This document shows, in pieces, positions 54,043 to 63,976 of a DNA stretch of 64,000 nt. Within the stretch, counting starts at the first letter, position 1. Every line of letters starts with the position of its first letter. The DNA comes from Bacteroides sp. 51. Lineage in GTDB: Bacteria > Bacteroidota > Bacteroidia > Bacteroidales > Bacteroidaceae. The DNA is taken from the NCBI RefSeq assembly GCF_010500965.1, contig NZ_QVMI01000007.1, positions 78,716 through 142,715 on the forward strand. The letters run 5' to 3'. The translations under genes and the position numbers were made by a program. The notes under the pieces were generated by a model, which saw nothing but the letters and a program-made list of their open reading frames with translations, searched no databases and was not told the origin of the DNA.

Positions 54043-55767
54043 TTAGTTATACAAATCACTTTCGCTTATCTTATCCTCCGGATCGAACTCATAAACCTCT
54101 GCCGGATACTTAGCCGTATCCAGATATTTGTTCTTGCCCTTGTCTGTGTCAGAGATAGGCAGTAGCAAATGTCTCGCTGTAGCCGGAAAAATACCTGTAC
54201 CTTCACTACGGAATTCGTACATCTTCACTCCACCATCCGGAGTAGTCCCCTCAATATATCGATAACCAGCATTACGTTTTTGAGAATTGAGATATTGAAC
54301 TACTTTGTCTTGTTCATAATAACCGCGGCGTAAAAGGTCATACCAATACTGTCCTTCCATTGCCAATTCAATACGGCGTTCGTAGTTAATTTCTTCATAA
54401 GTAATCGCTTCGCCCACAGCTTTTTCTTTCATACCTGCACGGCTACGTACCATATTAAAATATGTACGGGCAGTAGCATCGGTAGTAGAAGGGTTATTGC
54501 CTAAAATAGCCTCAACTAAGTTCAGATAAACCTCGGCTAAACGCAGCATATGTGTATTTAGACCACTACTCTGCTGGTAAGATACGCCGTTATCGTCGTG
54601 AGTACCGATTACGTACTTCTTGATATTACATTTCTCCGTATAACCTTCTTCGGTAATGCCGTAGATATACCCTCCACCTTTTTTATATAATTCAGGATAT
54701 TCGTCACCGTAAACACAAATGGTAGCATGACGACGGATCACATCTTTCGGATCATAAGTATCCACTAAATCCCATGAAGAGTAAGTTGCATTTCCCCAGT
54801 TAGTGGCATCGGATACCATAGTCGACCATCCAAAGAATGCTTGTATAGGATTCGTTGTTCCCCAAGGCAAGGTGCTGTTAGAACCAGCCAACCATTGCAA
54901 TTGAAACATGGCTTCCTTACAATTATTATTCGCATAAGTATACAAATCACCATAATTCTCCATTAAACTGAAAGAAGATTCATTGATGACTTTCATCGCA
55001 GCTTTTCGGGCAAGATCCAGATAATAAGTATTACGACTACCGCGGTTAGGATTAGCAATAGTTGTTCCGGCACCCTGATATGCACCACTCTCTGTGAGGC
55101 CAGCCATTGAAAGGTAAACGCGCGACAGCATACCAAAAGCACTATAACGATTTACACGTCCTGCGGCAGTTGAAGTACGTGGCAAATATTTAGCAGCATA
55201 TTCCAGGTCACGAATGGCAAATTCAATGACATCAATCTGACGACTGGCAGGAACAACGAAATTACTCGCCAAATCAGATGTGCGTTCATATAGAATAGCA
55301 TCACCCCACAGTGAACCTATATACCAATAAGCTACACCACGCATAAAGCGAGCTTCGGCAATACCTTCCAGTTTAGCCGCTTCGGAAACACTCGACTGAC
55401 TTTTTTCTTGAATATTATTTATGGTATTACAGGACTGCGCTACCACCGAATACAGTGATCCCCATGCATCTTCCAGCCCTTCGGTTTGTGAAGTTTCATT
55501 AAAGTTGGTGTAATCTTTAATATAATTCGACCACTGGGCAGAGATGTTATTAGAGCGTCCGTCGCCCATACTATAATAGAATTTCTCATTAAAGTTATGC
55601 CACACCACATTATATAGTGGCGCTGTTGCAGCACGAACAGCTTCATCACTATCGAAGAAAGTGTCCGCATTGGGGTTAGTTGTGTTGGTTTGCTCCAGGA
55701 AGTCATCGCATCCCGACAGTGTAAATAAACCAACCCATGCAAGTATGATAATTATTTTGCTTTTCAT
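54043..55767 (-). CDS. SusD/RagB-type xylan-oligosaccharide-binding lipoprotein (PUL 2)
   Basis: 574 aa lipoprotein (FTLSGC, Cys20, then DDFLEQTN, the conserved SusD opening). Helical TPR-like body (ADTFFDSDEAVRAATAPLYN, LEGIAEARFMRGVAYWYIGSLWGDAI) and C-terminal ERRIELAMEGQYWYDLLRRG. Starts 18 nt after the SusC stop. Caps the transporter and binds xylan oligosaccharides (inferred from the locus). Confidence 0.95.
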   Translation of the reverse strand: MKSKIIIILAWVGLFTLSGCDDFLEQTNTTNPNADTFFDSDEAVRAATAPLYNVVWHNFNEKFYYSMGDGRSNNISAQWSNYIKDYTNFNETSQTEGLEDAWGSLYSVVAQSCNTINNIQEKSQSSVSEAAKLEGIAEARFMRGVAYWYIGSLWGDAILYERTSDLASNFVVPASRQIDVIEFAIRDLEYAAKYLPRTSTAAGRVNRYSAFGMLSRVYLSMAGLTESGAYQGAGTTIANPNRGSRNTYYLDLARKAAMKVINESSFSLMENYGDLYTYANNNCKEAMFQLQWLAGSNSTLPWGTTNPIQAFFGWSTMVSDATNWGNATYSSWDLVDTYDPKDVIRRHATICVYGDEYPELYKKGGGYIYGITEEGYTEKCNIKKYVIGTHDDNGVSYQQSSGLNTHMLRLAEVYLNLVEAILGNNPSTTDATARTYFNMVRSRAGMKEKAVGEAITYEEINYERRIELAMEGQYWYDLLRRGYYEQDKVVQYLNSQKRNAGYRYIEGTTPDGGVKMYEFRSEGTGIFPATARHLLLPISDTDKGKNKYLDTAKYPAEVYEFDPEDKISESDLYN

Positions 55768-55785
55768 TATCTTGTTCTTTTTAAA

Positions 55786-58700
55786 TTAGAATGCAACGTT
55801 TAAACCAAAAGTATAAATGCGTGGAGAAGGATAGCGGCCATAGTCAAGTCCATTCATCAAAGCATCGCCATACATACTACCCACTTCGGGGTCGAAGCCA
55901 TCATATTTTGTCCAGGTATACACGTTTTGCAGGTTTGCATATATCTTCACGTTTGTCAGGTTGAGCGGAGCAATCCATTTCTTTGGGAAAGTATAGCCTA
56001 ACGAAATATTCTGGATACGTAAGTATGAACCATCCTCTACATACCGATCACTCATACGCTGATTGGCATTAGTAGATGACGCTGAGATACGTGACATATG
56101 AGGATCTCCACCGGTTACATGCAAATTGCGGTAATCATTAGGACCATCAGGATCAATCTTTTCTACTTTGGCATAGTTCATTACCTTTTTCAACTGATTA
56201 TTATTAGCACGTGGGTCTTCAATCCACTTGCGATTATAATTCAACACATCATTCCCGTAAGAACCCGAAAGGAAAATCGTCAGGTCGAAACCTTTCCATG
56301 AAAATGTATTACCAACACCAAAGGTAAATTTCGGCTCAGGATTACCAATAAAGGTACAGTCGTTATGGTCAATAACGCCATCTTCATTTAAATCAGCAAA
56401 AATATAATCTCCAATCCAGGCGCCACTTTCATCAATAGTTACTCCGGCAGGCAGAGCCACTGGTTGCACTTTTCCATCTTTATCTTTATAAAAGAAATCT
56501 TCAGCTTTATTAAAACGTCCGATCACTTTATATCCCCAGAACTGTCCGATAGGCTGGTCCACTACAGTTTTTGTAATGATCGAGTTGTCATCACCTACCC
56601 GATACGTTTTTTCGATGGATGAGCTTTCCGTATCCAGACTAAGTACTTTACTGCGATTGAGCGAGAATACAAAGTTAGATTTCCATTGGAAACCTTTTCT
56701 ATCAATATTAACGGTGTTCATGGTGAGTTCAATCCCTTTATTCTCCAACTCACCGACATTTGCCCATGGATTAGAAGCCGCTCCCGGTCCATTAGATCCC
56801 ATATAAGCAGGTAACGGGAGTTGTAATAACAAGTCAGTGGTTTTCTTATAATATACATCGGCAATGAATTCAATGCGATTTTGGAAAAGGTTGAAATCTA
56901 AACCGATATTAGTAGAATAGGTTGTTTCCCATTTCAAGTCAGGATTAGGTGTATTGCCGGTCAAGACCCCTGTTCCCCATGGTGTGGTTTTCGAACTAAG
57001 TAAAGCCATATAAGTCCAGTTAGCCGCATTTTGGTTACCGGTAGCTCCCCAACCCAAGCGCAACTTCAGATTATTCATTACACTGCTGACAGGTTCCATA
57101 AAACTTTCATTAGAAACTTTCCATGCCAAAGCGGCTGATGGGAACCACCCCCAACGATTATCTTTAGAAAACTTCGATGAGCCATCGCGACGTAACGTAG
57201 CGGTAAGCAGGTAACGGTCATCATATGAATAGAATGCGCGACCGAAGAATGAAGCGATTGAACTTGCTCCTACACTACCTGTTCCACTGGATGCTGTAGC
57301 ATCTCCGGCATCAAGATCATGGGTTGTATTGGTTAGAAAACCTGTAGTAGCACCTTGTAGGTTCTCCCATTTAGCTTCCGACATTTCTTGTCCCAACATA
57401 CCGTTAACGGCATGACGGCCAAAGGTATTATTATAGGTAATGATATTTCTCCACGACCAGTATTTGGTATCATTCTTGGTACGACGAGATGTACGGGTTT
57501 TATTTTCCAGGATACCAAATTGATAGGATGGTTCAAACCAGTAAATATTAGCCCAGTTATAATCCGCCGAAAGTTCTGTTTTATAGGTTAATCCTTTAAT
57601 TATTGTAGCTTCTAAATAAGAATTAATACGGAAATTATATTTCTGATTATAGTTTTCGCGGATAGAAGCCATACCTACAGGATTTACCGGCATCCAAACA
57701 TCGTCAGGACCATCGAAAGAACCATCAGGATTAGTTACTGCCACTGTTGGCTGTTGACGTAAAGCATTCATTATTATATCATTATCGGTACCCACCTCTT
57801 GCTTGGTATCTGCCATAGAGAAGTTTATACCTGCTTTGAGCCATTTCTTCACCTGTGAGTCTATATTCCCTCGAAGTGATAAGCGTTTAAAACCAGAACC
57901 TACTGCAATACCATCCTGACTGAGATAACCACCGCTGATAGCATATGTGGTTTTATCGTTACCACCTGTAATAGAAAGCGCATGATTGGTCATCATAGCC
58001 CTTTGAAAAAGCTCATCTTGCCAGTCGGTACCTTTTCCTAACAAATCGGGACGGACAAAAGCACTGCTTGGAGTTACAATACCTGCATCTGAACGGGCAT
58101 TATGATGATAAGCATATTCTTGTTGGTTCATCATATCCAGATGACTAGGCATCTCCTGCCAACCGATATAACCATCGTAAGTAATGGTTGCTTCGCCGGT
58201 CTGCCCGCGTTTAGTGGTAATAATGATTACACCATTCGATGCACGCGAACCGTAAATAGCAGTTGCCGAGGCATCTTTCAATATATCCATAGATGCAATA
58301 TCCGATGGATTAATTGCGTTCAACGGATTGCTGCTGGCATCATCTGTAGCAGAGTCAATTACCACACCATCAATAACGAATATAGGCTGACTTGATGCAT
58401 TTAATGAGTTAATACCACGAATACGGATAGATGTACTGGCACCGGGAGTTCCGGAATTGGCTTGTATCTGCACCCCTGCGGCACGTCCTTGAAGTACCTG
58501 GTCGATAGATGTCGGTACAGCCTTGGCGATAGCGGCATCATTAACCGAAACCACCGAACCCGTCAGGTCGCTTCTCTTCATTTGGCCGTACCCTACTACT
58601 ACAACTTCGTCCAGCATTTCGGAATCTTCTTTCATGGTAATGTCGATCTGTCTTTTACCATCTACAAGAACTTCCTGAGGTGTATAACCGATATAAGTTA

Positions 58701-58929
58701 TCTTCAACTTTCCTTTGGAAGAAACCGTCAGGGAGAAATTACCGTCGATATCGGTGATTGTTCCGTTAGAGGTTCCAACTTCCAAAACACTTGCCCCAAT
58801 GATAGGCTCTCCGGCAGGATCAACTACCGTGCCTTTAACGGGAATGCTTTGACCAAGCAACCACATAGGCATGAGGCACAACATAAAAAGCAGCCCTAAA
58901 GGCTTAAGATAATGATTTGTGCTTTTCAT
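55786..58929 (-). CDS. SusC-type TonB-dependent transporter (PUL 2)
   Basis: 1047 aa without an STN domain, unlike the PUL 1 SusC. Signal peptide to about residue 26 (PMWLLGQS), carboxypeptidase-regulatory-like domain (VKGTVVDPAGEPIIGASVLE), DEVVVVGYGQMKRSDLTGSV, plug (IRGINSLNASSQPIFVIDGV, MDILKDASATAIYGSRASNG), and a barrel ending with a beta-strand (IYTFGLNVAF). The absence of STN fits regulation by the divergent HTCS. Confidence 0.95.
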   Translation of the reverse strand: MKSTNHYLKPLGLLFMLCLMPMWLLGQSIPVKGTVVDPAGEPIIGASVLEVGTSNGTITDIDGNFSLTVSSKGKLKITYIGYTPQEVLVDGKRQIDITMKEDSEMLDEVVVVGYGQMKRSDLTGSVVSVNDAAIAKAVPTSIDQVLQGRAAGVQIQANSGTPGASTSIRIRGINSLNASSQPIFVIDGVVIDSATDDASSNPLNAINPSDIASMDILKDASATAIYGSRASNGVIIITTKRGQTGEATITYDGYIGWQEMPSHLDMMNQQEYAYHHNARSDAGIVTPSSAFVRPDLLGKGTDWQDELFQRAMMTNHALSITGGNDKTTYAISGGYLSQDGIAVGSGFKRLSLRGNIDSQVKKWLKAGINFSMADTKQEVGTDNDIIMNALRQQPTVAVTNPDGSFDGPDDVWMPVNPVGMASIRENYNQKYNFRINSYLEATIIKGLTYKTELSADYNWANIYWFEPSYQFGILENKTRTSRRTKNDTKYWSWRNIITYNNTFGRHAVNGMLGQEMSEAKWENLQGATTGFLTNTTHDLDAGDATASSGTGSVGASSIASFFGRAFYSYDDRYLLTATLRRDGSSKFSKDNRWGWFPSAALAWKVSNESFMEPVSSVMNNLKLRLGWGATGNQNAANWTYMALLSSKTTPWGTGVLTGNTPNPDLKWETTYSTNIGLDFNLFQNRIEFIADVYYKKTTDLLLQLPLPAYMGSNGPGAASNPWANVGELENKGIELTMNTVNIDRKGFQWKSNFVFSLNRSKVLSLDTESSSIEKTYRVGDDNSIITKTVVDQPIGQFWGYKVIGRFNKAEDFFYKDKDGKVQPVALPAGVTIDESGAWIGDYIFADLNEDGVIDHNDCTFIGNPEPKFTFGVGNTFSWKGFDLTIFLSGSYGNDVLNYNRKWIEDPRANNNQLKKVMNYAKVEKIDPDGPNDYRNLHVTGGDPHMSRISASSTNANQRMSDRYVEDGSYLRIQNISLGYTFPKKWIAPLNLTNVKIYANLQNVYTWTKYDGFDPEVGSMYGDALMNGLDYGRYPSPRIYTFGLNVAF

Positions 58930-59060
58930 AAAATCATTCTGAGTTTAAATTAATAATGTTATTCGTATTTTCTTAATAGGTCGGAAAAGGGAAAAATAGA
59001 TTTCATGTTTTCATATTCAGTATTATAATTATAAGGTTATTAGTGCTAGTTTCAATATTG

Positions 59061-59093
59061 CAAACTTACAAAGGAATTTGCGATTATAGCAAA
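59061..59093 (-). promoter_or_regulatory. Promoter of the xylan susC operon
   Basis: On the minus strand TTTG (59093-59090), a 21-bp spacer and TAAGTTTG (59068-59061) fit the Bacteroidetes -33/-7 pattern. The leader to susC is about 125 nt. The HTCS binding site should lie just upstream (59094-59200), but I cannot point to a definite repeat. The remainder of the 318-bp divergent gap is AT-rich. Confidence 0.7.
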
Positions 59094-59205
59094 ACAACCG
59101 TTTCAATTCGTTACCCCACCGTTACATAGATTAACATCGTGGTAACATTTACTTTTCTGCTAGTTACAAAATACAGTTGTAGCCGTATATAACCGAGATT
59201 TTTTA

Positions 59206-59213
59206 TATCTTTG
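59206..59213 (+). promoter_or_regulatory. Putative -7 box of the HTCS gene
   Basis: TATCTTTG 34 nt before the HTCS start codon; no -33 box at the usual distance. Confidence 0.5.
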
Positions 59214-59247
59214 CTTCATGCGTTGACGTAAAAATCTGATTTCCATC

Positions 59248-62200
59248 ATGAAGAAACACCTATCGGCTATAATAAGTATATTCTTTATTTTATTCTCCTT
59301 TTCTCTGCAAGCGCAAACCGGGCGGTTTTATTCCACGGATAAGGAATTATCAAACAGCTTGATCAACAAAGTGTATCAGGACAGGAAAGGGTTTATATGG
59401 GTGGCTACAGAAAATGGCCTCAACAAATTCGATGGTACCCGTTTTTCGATTTATCGCCATCATGCCCTCGACTCTACTTCCTTAAAAAACAACTATGTAC
59501 GTTCATTATACGAAGATAGCTATGGTAATTTCTGGATTGGTTGTATCAATGGACTGCAACTGTATGATCGTGCCACCGACTCTTTCAGCGAGATTCACTT
59601 GCAGCGGAATGACGAAAACGTAACTCCGCATATTACTGCGATCATCGAACGAGCCAATGGCGAAATATGGATGTCGACGTCGGGGCAGGGAGCCATTTCT
59701 ATCCGGGTCAACCAAACCAAAACCGACAAACCTTTTGATGTTACCGTAGAGTCCGGACTTTCGGAACGAATAAGCAGCCTCTTCCTGAACACAATCTTTG
59801 AAGATTCTAATCAAAACCTGTGGATTGCCACAGAAGGGAAAGGTCTGTTCCGATATTCGCCCGAAACCAAAGAGCTCAAAAACTTTAAAGCCGCACAAGG
59901 ATTAACAAATGAAGATGTTTCGTCCATCTGCGAAGATATCAATGGAAATATCTTTGTAGGAACACTTACTGGAGGTCTTTATGTATTAAGAAAAGGAACA
60001 AGTAACAATGCAGATTTTTTTAGTCCTGTTCCTTATAACAACAAAATGACATTGAATATCAAGACCCTGATGCTCGACAGACAGGGAACGATCTATATTG
60101 GTACAGACGGCGAAGGACTGAAAGAATACAATGCAGATAAAAACAGCATCGTAGACTGCCAGATGAATGCTGCCCCATTCGATTTCTCTAAATCTAAAGT
60201 CCACTCGCTGTTGCAGGATAAAGATAATAACCTATGGCTGGGAATTTTTCAAAAAGGGATTATTCTTATTCCAAGCACACTGAACCGTTTCAACTATTAT
60301 GGCTATAAATCCATACAGAAAAACACAATAGGTTCCAGTTGTGTTATGGCTATTTGGACTGATAATCAAAGCATAACATGGATCGGTACGGATAATGACG
60401 GTCTATACGGCATTAACGACCAAGGTGAACAGCTAATCCATTATAGCCATCAACCGGGCAACCCGACTTCCGTACCGGGTACAATCATGACCATATACGA
60501 AGATTCCGATGAGAATCTGTGGTTGGGCTCCTATTTTAACGGATTGGCAAAAATGAATAAGCGCACAGGACATTGCGAATACATTCCCCAATTATCGGCC
60601 AACAACAGTACCGGAGTAAGCGAAAAGGTTTCCTGCGTCACCGAAGACAATCACCGGAACTTATGGATCGGAACATTCGGTTCAGGCATCTGGAAGATAG
60701 GGCTGAACGATCGCTCTATTATGCGCTATGAATCGACCCGCGAAGAAAGTAACGACTGGAAGATCGACCGTTTACCGAACGACTGGATCAGTTGCATCCT
60801 CAAAGGAAGCGATGGTTTACTATGGATAGGTACTTATAATGGACTTGCCTGTTTCAACCCACAGAAAAACACATTCATTAATTATCTTAATCAAAACAAC
60901 CTATTGCCCGGCTATGTCGTATCTTCCCTTCTCGAAAGTAGCGACGGGCATATCTGGATCGGAACAACAGAAGGGTTATTCTGCTTTGATAAAAGAACTG
61001 AGAAATTCATACACTTCACCACAAACAACGGGTTGCCAAGCGATGTAATTTGTGGTATGTTGGAGGACGAGCGGTCGAATATCTGGATCAGTACCCATCA
61101 GGGACTTTCCAAGATGATTGTCAAAGACGATAAATTCATCAACTACTATGCCGCCGATGGTATTCAGGGAAATGAATTCAGCCGTGGGGCTATGTTCAAA
61201 GACAGGCAAGGCAAGATGTACTTTGGAGGGACAAATGGAATTACAACTTTCTATCCCAAAGAGGTGGTTGAACAGAAAAAAGACCTGAAAGTGATTATCA
61301 CTGAGTTCTTTCTGGCCAACCGTGCCATTAAGAAAGGCGATAAATCCGGTAAAAACGTGATCACAGAATCTTCCGTCATGGATGCAACCGAATTCACCCT
61401 TGCCTATAATGAGAATACGTTCAGCTTTGAGTTCTCCGCATTGGAATTCAGTAACCCCGAACGGATTATTTACCAGTATAAAATAGATGAGTTGGGCAAT
61501 GAATGGTCCAGCACTTACCCCGGAATGAACCGGGTAACATTTACCAACCTGAATCCCGGCAAATACACCTTCCAGGTACGGGCATCGGATCATGGCAACC
61601 TCTCGGATACGCGTACCATAAGTATCATCATCACCCCACCCTGGTACCAAACCACATGGGCTATATTCGGTTGGGTTATCCTGACTTGTATCATTATATA
61701 TGGTATTATCATGTATATCCTTTCGCGATTCCGCCATAGGCAGGAGCGACTGGAAATGGAACACCAGGAAGAAATTAATGAAGCCAAACTACAATTCTTC
61801 ATTAATATCTCCCACGAAATCCGTACACCAATGACACTGATTATCAGTCCGCTGGAAAAGTTGATCGCCGAAGGAAACCAGGAGAAACAGGCTACCTACC
61901 TGATGATCTATCGCAATGCGCAACGTATCCTGCGACTAATCAACCAATTAATGGATATCCGTAAGCTCGACAAGGGACAAATGCATCTCAAATATCGTGA
62001 AACAGACATTGTCGGTTTTATATATGATGTCATGCAAACCTTTGAATACCAGTCGCAAAAGAAGAATATACGCTTTATATTCGATCACAGTGATAAAGAA
62101 CTAAAAGCATGGGTCGACCTGAATAATTTCGATAAGGTATTACTAAATGTATTATCCAATGCGTTCAAATATACGCCGGAAGGAGGCGAGATTGACATTA

Positions 62201-63408
62201 AGTTATCCACCGGATGTAATGAAGCAATCAAAGGCCCCTTAAAGAGATATTTTGAAATCAGCGTAACAGACAACGGAATTGGTATAGATAAAGATAAGAT
62301 AGAACAAATCTTCGAACGGTTCTACCAGATAAACAACGACCTCACCAACTCTAATTTCGGTACAGGTATCGGATTACATTTATCCCGTTCGCTGGTTGAG
62401 CTTCACCAGGGAATAATTAAAGCGAAAAACAGGGAGGAAGGTGCTGGTACACGTTTTATCATCCGCCTGCCCATGGGGTGCGACCATCTGAAAATGGAAG
62501 ATTTGGAGAATCCGGAAGAGATGATCGAGAAAGAACCTATCATCGACCGGAAGAAATCTTCTCTTCCCGATAGCCTGATTGATGAAGCACAAGATGAACA
62601 GAAAAAGGTAAAAGCCAGAACCCGCTACAAAGTATTGGTGATTGAAGATGACGATGAGATACGCCGTTATATCAGCGATGAACTCAGCGATTCCTTCCGC
62701 ATCAGCGAAAGTGTCAACGGTAAAGATGGCTGGGAACAAATCCTTAAAGAAAAACCCGACCTGATTATCAGCGATGTGATGATGCCGGAAATGGACGGTA
62801 TTACGCTAAGCAGAAAGGTAAAACAAAACATCAACATCAACCATATTCCCATTATCCTGCTTACTGCAAAATCCAAAGCAGAAGATAAGATCGAAGGGCT
62901 GGAAACGGGAGCCGATGCGTATATTGTAAAACCATTCAATTCCGACCTGCTGAAATCAACAGTCAACAACCTGATAAACAACCGCGAGCGTCTCAGGAAC
63001 AGGTTCTCTAATGAAAAGCAGGTAGAAGAGAAAATTGTGAAGATTGAACGGAAGTCCAATGATGAAATATTGATAGAGAAAATCATGAAGACCATCAATG
63101 AGCATCTGGACGACCCAAATCTAAATGTAGAAATGCTAGCTGCCAATGCAGGAATGAGCCGTGTACACATGCACCGTAAATTGAAGGAACTAACCAATCA
63201 ATCGGCCCGGGATTTTATACGGAACATCCGCTTGAAGCAGGCAGCAACTCTATTGTCCGAAAAGAAACTGACAGTATCCGAAGTAGCTTATGCAACCGGG
63301 TTCTCGAATATATCCCACTTCTCCAGCTCATTCAAAGAGCTGTACGGTATGTCACCCACAGAATATAAAGGCAACAACGATAGCGAAGAAGCAGCGAAGG
63401 AACAGTAA
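59248..63408 (+). CDS. Hybrid two-component system sensor/regulator (HTCS) of the xylan PUL
   Basis: 1386 aa, a sensor and response regulator in one protein. Signal peptide (to about residue 24), then periplasmic beta-propeller reg_prop repeats (GFIWVATENGLNKFDG, NFWIGCINGLQLYD, NLWIATEGKGLFRY and others) to about 690, a Y_Y_Y domain (about 735-795), one membrane segment (about 805-827, IFGWVILTCIIIYGIIMYIL), HisKA with the phosphorylated His856 (FFINISHEIRTPMTLI), HATPase (NVLSNAFKYTPEGG, FGTGIGLHLSRSLVELH), a receiver with phospho-Asp1176 (IISDVMMPEMDG) and a C-terminal AraC HTH (MLAANAGMSRVHMHRKLKEL; VSEVAYATGFSNISHFSSSF). Divergent from susC. It binds an oligosaccharide in the periplasm and activates the operon (known for the family). 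Confidence 0.95.
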   Translation: MKKHLSAIISIFFILFSFSLQAQTGRFYSTDKELSNSLINKVYQDRKGFIWVATENGLNKFDGTRFSIYRHHALDSTSLKNNYVRSLYEDSYGNFWIGCINGLQLYDRATDSFSEIHLQRNDENVTPHITAIIERANGEIWMSTSGQGAISIRVNQTKTDKPFDVTVESGLSERISSLFLNTIFEDSNQNLWIATEGKGLFRYSPETKELKNFKAAQGLTNEDVSSICEDINGNIFVGTLTGGLYVLRKGTSNNADFFSPVPYNNKMTLNIKTLMLDRQGTIYIGTDGEGLKEYNADKNSIVDCQMNAAPFDFSKSKVHSLLQDKDNNLWLGIFQKGIILIPSTLNRFNYYGYKSIQKNTIGSSCVMAIWTDNQSITWIGTDNDGLYGINDQGEQLIHYSHQPGNPTSVPGTIMTIYEDSDENLWLGSYFNGLAKMNKRTGHCEYIPQLSANNSTGVSEKVSCVTEDNHRNLWIGTFGSGIWKIGLNDRSIMRYESTREESNDWKIDRLPNDWISCILKGSDGLLWIGTYNGLACFNPQKNTFINYLNQNNLLPGYVVSSLLESSDGHIWIGTTEGLFCFDKRTEKFIHFTTNNGLPSDVICGMLEDERSNIWISTHQGLSKMIVKDDKFINYYAADGIQGNEFSRGAMFKDRQGKMYFGGTNGITTFYPKEVVEQKKDLKVIITEFFLANRAIKKGDKSGKNVITESSVMDATEFTLAYNENTFSFEFSALEFSNPERIIYQYKIDELGNEWSSTYPGMNRVTFTNLNPGKYTFQVRASDHGNLSDTRTISIIITPPWYQTTWAIFGWVILTCIIIYGIIMYILSRFRHRQERLEMEHQEEINEAKLQFFINISHEIRTPMTLIISPLEKLIAEGNQEKQATYLMIYRNAQRILRLINQLMDIRKLDKGQMHLKYRETDIVGFIYDVMQTFEYQSQKKNIRFIFDHSDKELKAWVDLNNFDKVLLNVLSNAFKYTPEGGEIDIKLSTGCNEAIKGPLKRYFEISVTDNGIGIDKDKIEQIFERFYQINNDLTNSNFGTGIGLHLSRSLVELHQGIIKAKNREEGAGTRFIIRLPMGCDHLKMEDLENPEEMIEKEPIIDRKKSSLPDSLIDEAQDEQKKVKARTRYKVLVIEDDDEIRRYISDELSDSFRISESVNGKDGWEQILKEKPDLIISDVMMPEMDGITLSRKVKQNININHIPIILLTAKSKAEDKIEGLETGADAYIVKPFNSDLLKSTVNNLINNRERLRNRFSNEKQVEEKIVKIERKSNDEILIEKIMKTINEHLDDPNLNVEMLAANAGMSRVHMHRKLKELTNQSARDFIRNIRLKQAATLLSEKKLTVSEVAYATGFSNISHFSSSFKELYGMSPTEYKGNNDSEEAAKEQ

Positions 63409-63440
63409 GAGAGACGGATGGGCACTCCCACCACCCCGGC

Positions 63441-63700
63441 CTAAAGGCCACCCATCCTTTCTTCTATCCTTCCGTCCTGATGGATCACAAAATGATAGCC
63501 AATACTTTTGAATCCTCTTTCCCGGTGATAGCGATCAATATCAGCGTCCCCATAGCCAGGCGGAATGCCCCGTCCTGCCGTTTGTATGCAATCAGGGCAT
63601 GCCCATATTGCATATAACTGACCAGACTTTCTATCCGGTCCACCATCCACTCCGCACATTCTTCCGTGCATTCTTTCTCAAACATAATTCGTTTCTTCAT
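63441..63700 (-). pseudogene. Chimeric remnant: DUF2693-like start joined to an amidase-like fragment
   Basis: From ATG 63700 the frame reads MKKRIMFEKECTEECAEWMV...ALIAYKRQDGAFRLAMGTL, the N-terminal part of small SH3-barrel (DUF2693-like) proteins found near phage and mobile genes. Near 63540 that homology ends and, in another frame, ADIDRYHRERGFKSIGYHFV continues to RIEERMGGL, which matches the middle of N-acetylmuramoyl-L-alanine amidase_2 domains but lacks both ends. So two genes seem joined by a deletion, out of frame, and truncated. It is probably not functional. The first frame itself stays open to 63485. Confidence 0.65.
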
Positions 63701-63733
63701 CTCTCTTCTTTTATTGATGTAAAAAGGTCGGTG

Positions 63734-63806
63734 CCATCCCAATGGTATGCCCTAGCCATTCCAATGGTTTGCCTAGGGCAAACTAATGAGATGCCTGGGG
63801 CATCTC
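63734..63806. repeat. Palindrome array D: 22-bp tandem units with different palindromes
   Basis: Tandem 22-bp units begin at 63739, 63761 and 63783 (CCAATGGTATGCC..., CCAATGGTTTGCC..., CTAATGAGATGCC...). Each carries a palindrome-like block, the clearest being TTTGCC-TAG-GGCAAA (63768-63782) and GAGATGCC-TGG-GGCATCTC (63788-63806), with CCATCCCAATGG and CCATTCCAATGG before them. Arm bases change together between units (TTTGCC/GGCAAA versus GATGCC/GGCATC), so the pairing and not the sequence appears to be kept. Confidence 0.85.
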
Positions 63807-63904
63807 AAACTTAAGATTTATCCCTGCTTCCCGTTACAAAGAAACGAATAATATATTTTCACAGTATAGAAACTGTTTTCCAGATAATATGATTTATTAC
63901 CCTG

Positions 63905-63933
63905 TATCTTTGTTGTTCTATTTATTAGAACAA
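63905..63933 (+). promoter_or_regulatory. -7 box with downstream inverted repeat (operator-like)
   Basis: TATCTTTG (63905-63912) is directly followed by the perfect inverted repeat TTGTTCTA-TTTAT-TAGAACAA (63913-63933) over the expected transcription start. It may be a repressor site or a 5'-terminal RNA hairpin for the gene starting at 63977. Nothing else is supported between 63807 and 63904. Confidence 0.55.
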
Positions 63934-63976
63934 ACTATTGTTATTAACTTATCATTAATTTACCAAATCATTCATT

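Noticed and set aside
60976-61764. Minus-strand frame of 262 aa opposite the HTCS
   Set aside because: Shadow of a gene whose domains run unbroken on the plus strand.
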